Shown here one piece after another: positions 1 through 8,712 of a stretch of DNA of 64,000 nt. The notes under the pieces were generated by a model that was not told the DNA's origin, searched no databases, and saw only the letters and a list, made by a program, of their open reading frames with translations. The position numbers and the translations under genes are program-made. Source of the stretch: Luteimonas suaedae (GTDB taxonomy: Bacteria; Pseudomonadota; Gammaproteobacteria; Xanthomonadales; Xanthomonadaceae); contig NZ_VSSP01000001.1 of NCBI RefSeq assembly GCF_008312895.1, positions 124,001 through 188,000 on the forward strand, given 5' to 3'. The number at the start of each line of letters is the position of its first letter. Position 1 is the stretch's first letter.

Positions 1-1021
1 CGCGTTCGGGCTGCGTGGATGCGGCAGCGTCGAGGATGGCGCTGGCCATGCGCAGGTTGCGCTGTTCCCACATGGCGTAGCGGAAGCGGTCCAGCCCGCT
101 GGGATGGTCCATGGTCAGCCAGGACCGCCATTGACCTGCATCGACTTCCAGCACGTCCGGTGAGTTGACCTCCCGGACCAGCCCGAGCAGGTCGCCCGCC
201 TCCAACGCCCGCTCCGGCAGGGCGAACACGCGCTGCATCTGCGGTCCCTCGCGCCAGACCGCCTGGGCGGGATTGGCGAACACATCGTCGATGACGTCCT
301 GTGGAAAGCCGAGGGTGCGGATGACCTCGTACTGGCTGTCGATGGGATGGATGCGCTGCAGACCGTGCCGGCGTGCCAGTTCCAGTGCCACGATGACGTT
401 CTCGCGCTTCGACTGCAGCTCCTCGTCGAGCGCGGTGCGTACCGTCTCCGGCAGTCCAGCCGCCTGGCGCTGTTCCGGGTTGAGGTACGACCACTGCAGG
501 ACGGCGCTGTCGTATTCGTAGGCGGCCAGCATCTGGCCGACGAGTTCGGTACGTGCGTCGGCGGCCATCTCCGGTCCGGCCTCGGCCAGCAGCGCCTCCA
601 TGCGCCCGGCAGCGGTGGCGCGGTCGGTGCCCAGGTGCTTTTGCATGGGAGCGCCGTTCTCGACGATGCGCTTGCCGAAGGTATCGAGCACCCAACGGGC
701 GGCTTCCGAGTGGTCGCGCTGCTCGAGCAGCAGGGCGATTTCGTCGGGTGGCAGCGATTCCACGGCGATCTGCGTCGGCGCGTAGCGGTCCAGCCGCTCG
801 AGGGTGCTTTCGAGGTGGCGCGGCTCCATCTCCTTGAAGGCCGCGGTATGCCAGAAGCCGAGCACGAGCACTTCGCTTTGCGCGCGCGGGGTCACCGTAT
901 CCGCAAGCGCGCGCGCGACGGCTTCGCCGCGATGCTCGACAGGAGGATTCGCGGTCGCGGTGCTTGCGGCCAGAGGCGCCAGCAGCAGTGCAGCCAGCAG
1001 GTGTCGTCGCAGCCTGGACAT
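1..1021 (-). CDS. DUF5694-like exported protein, 3' end beyond window
   Basis: The frame is open without a stop from the ATG at 1021 to the window edge (340 codons seen), so the C-terminus is missing. Residues 1-24 look like a Sec signal peptide (basic MSRLRRH, then a Leu/Ala core). Residues 51-58 read VLVLGFWH, the strand-plus-histidine start typical of DUF5694/TraB-like proteins, followed by a run of charged helices with VESLPPDE at about 86-93. The molecular function of the family is unknown to me; a periplasmic location is inferred from the signal peptide. The long overlapping frames on the opposite strand are shadows. Confidence 0.75.
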   Translation of the reverse strand, partial: MSRLRRHLLAALLLAPLAASTATANPPVEHRGEAVARALADTVTPRAQSEVLVLGFWHTAAFKEMEPRHLESTLERLDRYAPTQIAVESLPPDEIALLLEQRDHSEAARWVLDTFGKRIVENGAPMQKHLGTDRATAAGRMEALLAEAGPEMAADARTELVGQMLAAYEYDSAVLQWSYLNPEQRQAAGLPETVRTALDEELQSKRENVIVALELARRHGLQRIHPIDSQYEVIRTLGFPQDVIDDVFANPAQAVWREGPQMQRVFALPERALEAGDLLGLVREVNSPDVLEVDAGQWRSWLTMDHPSGLDRFRYAMWEQRNLRMASAILDAAASTQPER

Positions 1022-1613
1022 CTCGGGCTCCGGTGTCGGGGTGGTGGCCTCAAGTGTGCCAATGCGCCGGCAGCGCCTCATGTGTGCATGGTCACCCTGA
1101 CGGTGGTCACTGTCGGCCTCACCCCGCTGCGTCCGATGTCTGCTCGTGGCGTTTCTCGATTCCACCGAAGGCATCGGCGTTCTGCTCCTGTGGTCTGGAC
1201 GGCGTGGCAAACGATGGCGTCGTTGCTCCGTCATGGAATGACGGACGCGGCCATTGTGATGTGACGACCCGACATCCGGTCCGAACGGTGCGTGGTTTCC
1301 GGGCCGTATCGCGCCGGCGGCATCCGCACCGCATGGCGCAGGAGCAGCGCAGGCGAACTCGCAGAGATGGAAAGGACGGAAAATGAACATGAAGGCGCGC
1401 TTTTCCCGAAGCAGCAGGTTCTGCTCACATGCGACAGCGCGCAAACGTGCATACTGCGTCGGCACCACGACGCAATGTCGTGACGGCGACTCAGCCGCGT
1501 CGCACCTCCACCCACTCTCCGCACTGAGCATCCTGCTGCCGTCGCTGACGGCAGCTTCGGCTTCGGCCGCCGTGCAGTCCGCTGGACGGTCTCATCTCAT
1601 GCAGGAACCGGGC
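1022..1613. other. Intergenic, no gene recognised
   Basis: About 590 bases between two divergent genes. Frames on both strands here are short, low in recognisable motifs and rich in Arg/Ser/Cys, as expected for chance frames in GC-rich DNA. It should hold the promoters of the flanking genes, but I could not pick out a convincing -35/-10 pair. Confidence 0.5.
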
Positions 1614-2777
1614 ATGCAACTGAATTCATCCTCCATCGGCATCGTCGGCACGTCGCGCAAACCCGACGAGCACCGTGTCCCCATTCATCCCGAGCATCTG
1701 TCACGGCTGCCGGAGGACGTCCGTCGCCAACTGGTGTTCGAAACCGGCTACGGCACGCCCTTCGGAATTGCGGATGCGACCATCGCGTCGCAGTCGGGTG
1801 GCATCGCCCCGCGCGCCGCACTGCTGGCCGACGCCGGTACCGTGGTCATCGCCAAGCCGGTGCTCGCCGATCTGCAGGAACTGCGCGAGGGCGGGGTGCT
1901 GTGGGGTTACGTGCATTGCGCCCAGCAACGCGCCATCACCCAGGCCGCGATCGATCGCAGGCAGACCCTGATCGCCTTCGAGGACATGTTCGTCTGGAGT
2001 CCGGACGGCCGTATCGGGCGGCATACCTTCTACAAGAACAACGAAATGGCCGGCTACTGCGCCGTGCTGCATGCGCTGCAGCTCAAGGGCATCGATGGCC
2101 ACTACGGCAACCAGCGCAAGACGCTCATCTTCAGCTTCGGTGCGGTCAGCCGCGGTGCCATCTATGCACTCAAGGCGCACGGCTTCCGTGACATCACCAT
2201 CTGTATCCAGCGCCCCGACCACGAGGTGCGCGAAGAGGTGCTGGATTGCCACTACGTCCGCATCGAACCGGGCACGGAAGGCGAGGCCCGGATGATGGTC
2301 GTCCAGCACGACGGCAGCCGCCTGCCACTGGGCGACCTGATCGGCGAGGCGGGCATCATCATCAACGGCACCTTCCAGAACCCCGCCAGTCCGGTCGACT
2401 TCGTCACCCGCGACGAGGCCGATTGCCTGCGACCGGGTTGCCTGGTCATCGACGTCAGTTGCGATGAAGGCATGGGATTCTATTTCGCCAGGCCCACGAC
2501 CTTCCGCGACCCGATGTTCGAGGTCGGCGGGGTCGATTACTACGCCGTCGACCACACGCCCAGCTACCTGTGGGAAAGCGCGTCGCGCTCCATCTCCGCG
2601 GCGCTGGTGGTGTATGTGGAGGCGATGGCGAAGGGCCGCGTCGGCTGGGAAAGCGATCCGACCCTGTCCCAGGCCGTGAACATCGACGGCGGTGTGATCC
2701 AGAAGCCGGCGATCGTGTCGTTCCAGAAGCGCCAGGCCGAATATCCGCATGCACCAGTCGGTCGGCTTGCGGCGTAA
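1614..2777 (+). CDS. Rossmann dehydrogenase, alanine dehydrogenase / N5-(carboxyethyl)ornithine synthase family
   Basis: 387 residues. The N-terminus (GIVGTSRKPDEHRVPIHPEH, about 8-27) is the substrate-domain opening of the AlaDH/PNT superfamily, whose members make or oxidise N-alkylated amino acids with NAD(P)H. A nucleotide-binding stretch with FSFGAVSRGAI lies near 174-184, and INGTFQNP and VIDVSCDEGMG follow. Overall it resembles N5-(carboxyethyl)ornithine synthase more than alanine dehydrogenase proper. I chose the ATG at 1614 because AGGAAC lies about 8 bases upstream. An ATG at 1599 and a longer frame from 1383 are possible but add unconserved-looking residues. Substrate unproven. Confidence 0.8.
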   Translation: MQLNSSSIGIVGTSRKPDEHRVPIHPEHLSRLPEDVRRQLVFETGYGTPFGIADATIASQSGGIAPRAALLADAGTVVIAKPVLADLQELREGGVLWGYVHCAQQRAITQAAIDRRQTLIAFEDMFVWSPDGRIGRHTFYKNNEMAGYCAVLHALQLKGIDGHYGNQRKTLIFSFGAVSRGAIYALKAHGFRDITICIQRPDHEVREEVLDCHYVRIEPGTEGEARMMVVQHDGSRLPLGDLIGEAGIIINGTFQNPASPVDFVTRDEADCLRPGCLVIDVSCDEGMGFYFARPTTFRDPMFEVGGVDYYAVDHTPSYLWESASRSISAALVVYVEAMAKGRVGWESDPTLSQAVNIDGGVIQKPAIVSFQKRQAEYPHAPVGRLAA

Positions 2778-2868
2778 AGGCGGAAGCGGGAAGCGGCCGG
2801 GCCGCCGTCGGCCTTGCCACGCTAACCCCCAGTCTTGGCCGGAGGCTAGAGTGGCTTGCGGCCAGCGG

Positions 2869-3312
2869 TCAGTCCGGGATCTCCGGCTCCACCACCTGCG
2901 CCAGCAGCGACAATGATTCCTGCCATCCTAGGTGGCAGGCTTCCGCCGGGATCACGTCCGGTACGCCTTCCTGCACGATCTGCAGTTCGGTGCCGCAAGA
3001 AACGGCCTTGAGCGTGACGGTGACGGTCATCTCGCCCGGCAGGTTGGGATCGTCGAAACGGTCCGTGTGGCGGATGCGCTCGTTCGGCACGAGCTCCAGG
3101 TATTCGCCGCCGAACGCGTGGTGGTTGCCGGTACCGAAGTTGGTGAACGACATCCGGTAACGGCCGCCGACCTTTGCGTCGATCTCGTGCACCGTGCCGG
3201 TGAACCCGTGCGGCGGCAGCCATTTGCACATCGCTGCCGGATCCAGGAACGCGCGGTAGACGCGATCCGGCGGCGCATTCAGGACGCGGTAGAGACGGAT
3301 GGTGCTCGGCAT
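2869..3312 (-). CDS. SRPBCC/AHSA1 domain protein
   Basis: 147 residues forming one START-like Activator-of-Hsp90-type domain: the opening (RVLNAPPDRVYRAFLDPAAM) and the central GGRYRMSF and GEYLELVPNERIRHTD are hallmark segments. Such proteins bind small hydrophobic ligands, and most bacterial members have no assigned role. The start at 3312 has AGGAG placed correctly upstream; the frame continues further upstream but without this ribosome site. It sits next to a DUF899 gene in the same orientation, a neighbourhood seen with other stand-alone AHSA1 genes. Confidence 0.85.
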   Translation of the reverse strand: MPSTIRLYRVLNAPPDRVYRAFLDPAAMCKWLPPHGFTGTVHEIDAKVGGRYRMSFTNFGTGNHHAFGGEYLELVPNERIRHTDRFDDPNLPGEMTVTVTLKAVSCGTELQIVQEGVPDVIPAEACHLGWQESLSLLAQVVEPEIPD

Positions 3313-3538
3313 GACGATTCTCCTAAGACAGAGGACGACCCTCTGATTGAGCGACGAGCGGTGCGGGCGGAAATCGACATCAGCGCAAGCGCGTCGTATG
3401 TCGCCGGGAGCGCTGGGCCGTGAAGCCCCGTGACCGCAAGCACGCGTTGCGTTGCGTGGAAGCAGTGGCTCGGGCACGCCGCTGGCTGATCATGCGTGGA
3501 CGCACGGCCTCGCACCGGCCAGTCAATTGGTTCCGGCA

Positions 3539-4249
3539 TCAGTCGTCGTAGCCGAGTTTCGGATACCAGTCCTTGCCGCGACCTTCGGGGGTGACATCGA
3601 GGATCATCCAGATCGGCATCGGGTCAGGTGCGCCGCGCGGGTCCTGGCCCGGATCGGCCGTTTCGAATCCCATTTCGCCGCCCCAGAAGTGGCGGATGGT
3701 GCCATCGCGCCGGGTGAAGACGTTGAAGGCCGCATCGTCGCCGCCATCCTCACCGACGCCGTGGTAGTCGCGGCTGTAGCTGTCGTTAGTATCCGAATAC
3801 AGCGCGAGGTCGCGCCAGCCGCGTTCCTGCTTGAATGCGACCAGGCGTTCGATCGGCGATCGCGCCACCACGGCCAGTGCCACCCGCTGTGCGATGTCAC
3901 GCGCCTCGCCGTCCCAGGCGCTCAGCAGCGACGTGCACATCGGGCAGGGGCGTTCACGCTGCGGGCCGAACATGTAGCTGTAGACCACCAGTGTGTCCTT
4001 GTCGCCGAACAGGCCGGCGAAATCGACCGGGCCGCGTTCGCCCTCGAATCGGTAGTGTCCGGTCACCTCGCCGCCGGGCGGCAGGGCCCGGCGCTGCTCG
4101 GCGACCAGTTCCAGGTGCCGGCGCAGTTCGATCTCCTCGGCCAGCAGCGCCTGGCGCGCGCGGCGGTATTCGGCGCTCTCGTTCGGGAAGCGGTAGCGGT
4201 TGCGTTCGGCGAGTTCGGCGGCGGGGATGAGCGCGGGGTTGTTGGGCAT
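3539..4249 (-). CDS. DUF899 family thioredoxin-like protein
   Basis: 236 residues. The core (LVVYSYMFGPQRERPCPMCT, about 91-110) is the DUF899 signature, with a CPMC pair in a thioredoxin-like fold. The second half carries the family motifs EDGGDDAAFNVFTRRDG and FWGGEMGFETADPGQDPRG. The family is predicted to be redox-related; no reaction is established. Start 4249 is supported by GGAGG upstream. A decayed copy of the C-terminal half of this family is present near 40.4 kb. Confidence 0.9.
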   Translation of the reverse strand: MPNNPALIPAAELAERNRYRFPNESAEYRRARQALLAEEIELRRHLELVAEQRRALPPGGEVTGHYRFEGERGPVDFAGLFGDKDTLVVYSYMFGPQRERPCPMCTSLLSAWDGEARDIAQRVALAVVARSPIERLVAFKQERGWRDLALYSDTNDSYSRDYHGVGEDGGDDAAFNVFTRRDGTIRHFWGGEMGFETADPGQDPRGAPDPMPIWMILDVTPEGRGKDWYPKLGYDD

Positions 4250-4556
4250 CGTCGGCCTCCTGAAAGACGGATCTCCTGTCGGCGACGAACCGGAAAGGCC
4301 GGAATCGACATCCGAATGCGCGGACCGCATTCATCCGCCTCGACGCCCGACGTGGGCGGGCGCTGATCACGCCCCGCGTCGGCATCGGCTCCGTTCCAGC
4401 GCAGCCCAGGCATTCCATCATCGCGTCATGGCGGTCAGCGGCGTGACGAACGGCGCCGCAACGTCCGGCTGCCGCCAGCGCGGCTGACGCGCCATTCACT
4501 CGTCGGCGCGTAGGCTCGGCGGGCATCCGGATTGGCCGTAAACCGCAGGAGCCGCC

Positions 4557-5222
4557 GTGGAAGGCAAGCGCAAACCCCTGTGGACGGGTGTGGCGGCAGG
4601 CGTCGTAGGCACCCTGCTCGCGCTGTTCCTCGGTGCGCTGTTGGTCGCCTATACCGGCGCCTACAACATCGCCGCCAGCACCGGGCACACCGCGGGCATG
4701 CGCTGGCTGCTGGATCACGCGATGCACGCGTCAGTGCGTTCGCGTGCGCCGAAGGACGGCGTGGCGGCGCGGCTCGGGGAGGCGGATCTGGCCGCCGGCG
4801 CCGGCGAGTACAAGGCGATGTGCGAGCACTGCCATGGCGGCCCCGACACCGAACCGGCTGGGTGGAGCCGCGGCATGCGACCGCGCGCGCCGCACCTGAC
4901 CGACGCTGCAAGCCAATGGGAACCCGCGGAAGTGTTCTGGATCGTCCGGCACGGCATCAAGTACACGGGCATGCCGTCGTTCGGCGAATCGCACGACGAG
5001 GCGACGCTGTGGAACATCGCCGCGTTCGTCGACCGGCTGCCGGCGATGACACCGGAGCAGTACCGCGCGTACGGCGACGCACATGGGCATGCCGGGACGT
5101 CCAGCGACGTACGCGAGAAAGCGGGGAATGCCGCGCACGGCGGCGCAAGGAAGGAATCCGCAACCGATGCCGGCCGCGAGCCGCACGCCCATGGCGATCG
5201 CCCGGCGGATCGGCATCACTGA
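4557..5222 (+). CDS. Membrane-anchored c-type cytochrome
   Basis: 221 residues starting at GTG with AGGAG upstream. One membrane helix (about 10-32) is followed by a periplasmic domain with a single haem site CEHCH at 89-93 and a later methionine (YTGMPSFG) that could be the sixth ligand. It therefore looks like a mono-haem cytochrome c anchored in the inner membrane, probably an electron carrier. The C-terminal 50 residues are His/Ala/Gly rich and look disordered. The next gene begins 17 bases downstream, so the two are probably co-transcribed. Confidence 0.85.
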   Translation: MEGKRKPLWTGVAAGVVGTLLALFLGALLVAYTGAYNIAASTGHTAGMRWLLDHAMHASVRSRAPKDGVAARLGEADLAAGAGEYKAMCEHCHGGPDTEPAGWSRGMRPRAPHLTDAASQWEPAEVFWIVRHGIKYTGMPSFGESHDEATLWNIAAFVDRLPAMTPEQYRAYGDAHGHAGTSSDVREKAGNAAHGGARKESATDAGREPHAHGDRPADRHH

Positions 5223-5239
5223 GGCGGAGAGGCGCAGGC

Positions 5240-6166
5240 ATGCAGATGTCCTACTGGCGTTTTGCCGCGATGGTCGCCACTGCGACGGTGGTGATGTTCG
5301 GGCTGATGTATCTCAACACCTACGTGCTCGACCACGTGCGGTGGAGCGAGATGCGGGCGTGGATGGCGCTGTTGATGGGCGCGACGATGGCCATCGTCAT
5401 GCTTGTCTTCATGCTGAGCATGTACAAGCAGCGCAAGGTCAACATCGCGATCTTCGCCGGCAGTGCCGTGTTGTTCGCACTGTGCATGTGGCTGGTGCGC
5501 AGCCAAGCGACGGTGAGCGACGTGGACTACATGAAGGCCATGGTGCCGCATCACTCGATCGCGATCCTGACCAGTACGCGGGCGCAGATCAGCGATCCGC
5601 GCGTGCGCAAGCTCGCCGACGAGATCATCGCGGCGCAGCGGCGCGAGATCGCCGAGATGAAATACCTGATCGATCAACTGGAGTCCGGTGCGGGCGAGAT
5701 GGACGCGCTGCAGGAGGCCGAGGCGCAGCCGCGCCTCGTCACTGCGCGCGAGGCGGTCACCAGCACGGAGGTCGCGATGACCGACCTGGAGGAACTGGAC
5801 GAGGCGGAGATCGAGCGCGTGCTCGGTCGCATGCCGCGCTGCAGCTTCCGCTATTCCCGCGCCGCCGGGCCGGTGCTGGCCCTCGCGATGCCTGCAGCCG
5901 CGTCCAATGACACCAAGGGCGTGGTCAAGCTGCACGGCCGCCTGGTCGAGATGAGCGGGCGCTATGCGGCGAAGCCGTCGCCCGCCGTCGCCGTCACGTT
6001 GTCGGCGGACGGCATGGAAGTCGTGGTCGAACCGGGCGCGGGCAGCGGTCCATCCGTCGTGGACGGCGACACGCGCGAGGCCGATGCGCATCTGCGGCTC
6101 GAAGCGGGGCTGGCGGTCGGCTACGGTGGCTTCTACGGCTGCGATGCACGCACAGTGGAACGGTAG
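5240..6166 (+). CDS. DUF305 membrane protein with an extra C-terminal domain
   Basis: 308 residues. Three membrane helices (about 8-30, 40-60, 68-88) precede a DUF305 segment (VDYMKAMVPHHSIAI, His pair at 104-105), a ferritin-like helical family often found with copper-resistance genes. After it comes a separate, mostly beta domain (about 192-308, from MPRCSFRYSRAAGPVLAL to the end) that ordinary DUF305 proteins lack. The start at 5240 follows a purine-rich GGCGGAGAGGCG. The association with the cytochrome c gene just upstream suggests a periplasmic metal or redox role, which is inference. Confidence 0.82.
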   Translation: MQMSYWRFAAMVATATVVMFGLMYLNTYVLDHVRWSEMRAWMALLMGATMAIVMLVFMLSMYKQRKVNIAIFAGSAVLFALCMWLVRSQATVSDVDYMKAMVPHHSIAILTSTRAQISDPRVRKLADEIIAAQRREIAEMKYLIDQLESGAGEMDALQEAEAQPRLVTAREAVTSTEVAMTDLEELDEAEIERVLGRMPRCSFRYSRAAGPVLALAMPAAASNDTKGVVKLHGRLVEMSGRYAAKPSPAVAVTLSADGMEVVVEPGAGSGPSVVDGDTREADAHLRLEAGLAVGYGGFYGCDARTVER

Positions 6167-6255
6167 CGGGAGTGAGCCCGTCTCGACGGCCGCGGCGGGC
6201 ATCCCGGCCGTGCTTCCAGCCCGGATGCCTGATTGCATTGACGTCGTCCATTTGT

Positions 6256-6269
6256 CTGACTAAAGTCAG
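6256..6269. promoter_or_regulatory. Candidate autoregulatory operator
   Basis: CTGACTAAAGTCAG is a perfect 6-bp-arm palindrome with a 2-base centre, ending 4 bases before the ATG of the MarR-type regulator. There is no Shine-Dalgarno sequence between it and the start, so the site may overlap the transcript start. MarR proteins commonly bind such palindromes in their own promoters. Confidence 0.5.
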
Positions 6270-6273
6270 CTAA

Positions 6274-7170
6274 ATGGACGAGCACCAGATTCGGCAGGTT
6301 CGCGATTTCAATCGCACGGTGACGCGGCGGATCGGCGTGCTGACCGACGACTATCTCGGCCGCGGGCGCCCGTTGGCGGAGTCGCGGTTGCTGTTCGAGA
6401 TCGGCCGAGGCGGCGCGGAGATACGTGATCTGCGTGCGCGGTTGTCGCTGGATTCCGGCTATCTCAGTCGATTGCTGCGCTCGCTGGAGGCGCAGGGGCT
6501 GGCGAAGTCGCGACGCGCGTCCGCCGACGCGCGGGTGCGGCAGGTCATGTTGACCCGGAAGGGGTTGCGGGAAATCGAGGCGCTCGACCGCCGCTCGCAG
6601 CAGTTCGCGACCTCGCTGTTGGCGCCGCTGGGTGCGGTGCAGCGCGAACGCTTGACCGCGGCGATGGCCGAGGTGGAGCGGTTGATGCGCGCGTCCGCGG
6701 TAGCGATCGAGCCCGAGGACCCCGGCAGCGCCGATGCGCGGGCGTGCATCGGGGCATATCTGTGCGAGCTGGACGAGCGCTTCGAGACAGGCTTCGACGC
6801 GACGCGCGGCCCTTCGGCCGATCCCGATGAACTCGTGCCGCCCGCGGGCCTGTTCCTGATCGCGCGCCTGGACGACGATCCCGTCGGCTGCGGCGCGCTG
6901 AAGGTCACCGGACGCGACGTCGGGGAGATCAAACGCATGTGGATCGCGCCTTCGGCGCGCGGGCTGGGCATTGCCCAGCGCCTGCTGGAAACGCTCGAAA
7001 ATCATGCCGTCGCGCTGGGCGTGGACAAGCTGCAGCTGGACACGAATCGCACGCTCACCGAAGCCCGCGCACTGTACGCGCGCAACGGATACCGCGAGAT
7101 CCCGCCGTATAACGACAATCCCTACGCCCATCACTGGTTCCAGAAGCGCGGGTTGCAGCGGCGGACGTAG
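6274..7170 (+). CDS. MarR-type HTH / GNAT acetyltransferase fusion
   Basis: 298 residues. The first 130 form a MarR-type winged helix (recognition region near SLDSGYLSRLLRSLEAQG, wing near SADARVRQVMLT). The remainder is a GNAT domain with acetyl-CoA motif A (MWIAPSARGLGIAQRLLE, about 222-239) and a motif-B-like LYARNGYREI. Such fusions are common, and the acetyl acceptor is unknown. The ATG at 6274 lacks a ribosome site and lies just after a palindrome, consistent with an autoregulated, possibly leaderless transcript. Confidence 0.88.
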   Translation: MDEHQIRQVRDFNRTVTRRIGVLTDDYLGRGRPLAESRLLFEIGRGGAEIRDLRARLSLDSGYLSRLLRSLEAQGLAKSRRASADARVRQVMLTRKGLREIEALDRRSQQFATSLLAPLGAVQRERLTAAMAEVERLMRASAVAIEPEDPGSADARACIGAYLCELDERFETGFDATRGPSADPDELVPPAGLFLIARLDDDPVGCGALKVTGRDVGEIKRMWIAPSARGLGIAQRLLETLENHAVALGVDKLQLDTNRTLTEARALYARNGYREIPPYNDNPYAHHWFQKRGLQRRT

Positions 7171-7388
7171 CCGGGGCGCCTGCCGGCGATGTCCAGGCGC
7201 CTGCTCCGCCGGACTTTCAGAAGGCATGGCGATTCGCGATTCCGGTGATTGCCGCGTCCCGCCGTTTCGGTGAAGGCCGGGACCCGTCCCGCAGGATCGT
7301 GCAAACGATGCGGAGTTTCCGTCTACCGCCCGGTCGGCGACGGGCGCGATGCTGTGCGCAACCGGCACGTGCCGCAAGGGAGAACGCC

Positions 7389-8120
7389 ATGACCATTCGC
7401 GACAAGATCGTCCTCGTCACCGGTGCCAGCAGCGGCATCGGCGAAGCCATCGCCAGCCATCTCGCCGACGCGGGCGCCACCGTGGTCGCCGGTGCACGCC
7501 GGCTCGACCGTCTCGAGCGCCTGGCCGCCCGCGCCGTCACCGGCGGCGGCCGCCTGCACGCCCGCGCCGTCGACGTGACATCGCGCGAGGAGGTCGAGGC
7601 CTTCGCCGCCGCCGCCGTGGCGGAATTCGGGCGGATCGACGTACTGGTCAACAACGCCGGAGTGATGCCGCTGTCGCCGCTGCGCGCGCTCAAGGTGGAC
7701 GAGTGGAACCACATGATCGACGTCAACATCCGTGGCGTGCTGCACGGGATCGCGGCCGTGCTGCCGCGCATGGAGGCACAGGGTGCGGGGCACGTGATCA
7801 ACATCGCCTCGATCGGAGCGCATGCGGTGTCGCCGACGGCGGCGGTCTACTGCGCGACCAAGTACGCGGTCTGGGCGATTTCGGACGGCCTGCGCCAGGA
7901 GACCGAACGCTTGCGCGTGACCGTGGTGTCGCCCGGCACGGTGACCTCCGAACTCGCCGACACCATCACCGACGCCACCGCGCGTGAGGCGATGGAAGCC
8001 TTCCGCAGGGTGCGGATCGAGCCCGAGGCCATCGCGCGCGCGGTCGCCTACGCCATCGACCAGCCCGAGGACGTCGACGTCAGCGAGATGATCGTTCGCC
8101 CCACCGCCAGCCCGCATTGA
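7389..8120 (+). CDS. Short-chain dehydrogenase/reductase
   Basis: 243 residues, classical SDR. TGASSGIG near the N-terminus binds NAD(P), NNAG follows, and YCATK is the catalytic YxxxK with the upstream Ser in NIASIGAHAVSP. The C-terminal segment (EPEAIARAVAYAIDQP and SEMIVRPT) matches the group often annotated as clavulanate-dehydrogenase-like or general oxidoreductases. Start at 7389 follows AAGGGAGAACGCC. The substrate cannot be told from sequence. The next gene starts 9 bases after the stop. Confidence 0.88.
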   Translation: MTIRDKIVLVTGASSGIGEAIASHLADAGATVVAGARRLDRLERLAARAVTGGGRLHARAVDVTSREEVEAFAAAAVAEFGRIDVLVNNAGVMPLSPLRALKVDEWNHMIDVNIRGVLHGIAAVLPRMEAQGAGHVINIASIGAHAVSPTAAVYCATKYAVWAISDGLRQETERLRVTVVSPGTVTSELADTITDATAREAMEAFRRVRIEPEAIARAVAYAIDQPEDVDVSEMIVRPTASPH

Positions 8121-8129
8121 GGTGCCGTG

Positions 8130-8612
8130 ATGAAGCCTGCATCGCTCGTTCTTGCCGTGGTCCTGTTCCTGGTGCCGCTGGCGGCCGCTGCCGGGGCGAC
8201 GCACCGGAGTGCCGAGGAGGCGGCCAACCTTGCGCGAGTCGAGCGCGCCTTTGCCGACTGGAGCAGCGGTCGCGGTTCGATCTTCGTCCTGCTGTCGCCG
8301 GACGCGACCTGGACGATCCTCGGGCCCACCCCGAGCGCCGGCACCTATGATCGCCCCACGCTGCAGCGCGATGTCCTCGTGCCGTTCAACGCGCGCCTGG
8401 CCTCGCCCCTGGTGCCGGTGGTACGCAGGCTATACGCCGACGCAGATACGGTGGTGGTGCTGTTCGAGGCCAGCGCGACCTTGCGCGACGGCGGACATTA
8501 CGAGAACAGCTACGCCTGGTTCCTGCGACTGCGCGACGGCCTCGTCGTGGAAGTCACCGCCGTGCTCGACCTGCACGCCTACGACGCGGTAGTGGGGACA
8601 TCGGTGCAGTAG
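8130..8612 (+). CDS. Exported NTF2-like (SnoaL) protein
   Basis: 160 residues with a clear signal peptide (MKPASLVLAVVLFLVPLAAA) followed by an NTF2-fold domain: helix with VERAFADWSSG, the segment DATWTILGPTPSAGTYD, and C-terminal strands ASATLRDGGHYENSYAWFL and GLVVEVTAVLDLHAYD. NTF2-like proteins are small-molecule-binding or isomerase scaffolds. The gene follows the SDR by 9 bases and is likely in the same operon, hinting at a shared ligand. A GTG directly before the ATG is an alternative start. Confidence 0.8.
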   Translation: MKPASLVLAVVLFLVPLAAAAGATHRSAEEAANLARVERAFADWSSGRGSIFVLLSPDATWTILGPTPSAGTYDRPTLQRDVLVPFNARLASPLVPVVRRLYADADTVVVLFEASATLRDGGHYENSYAWFLRLRDGLVVEVTAVLDLHAYDAVVGTSVQ

Positions 8613-8712
8613 CGGCGGCGGCTTCGCCTGGGAATCCCGGCTTGCGGCCGCGCCGTGGCGCAATGCTAGAGTGCACCGCCTTACCCAATGCCACTGCGGA
8701 GCGAGCGACGCG

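Noticed and set aside
4532..6166. One long frame joining the cytochrome c region to DUF305
   Set aside because: The first part is out of frame with the cytochrome gene, which has its own CEHCH motif and ribosome site; the DUF305 gene starts at 5240.
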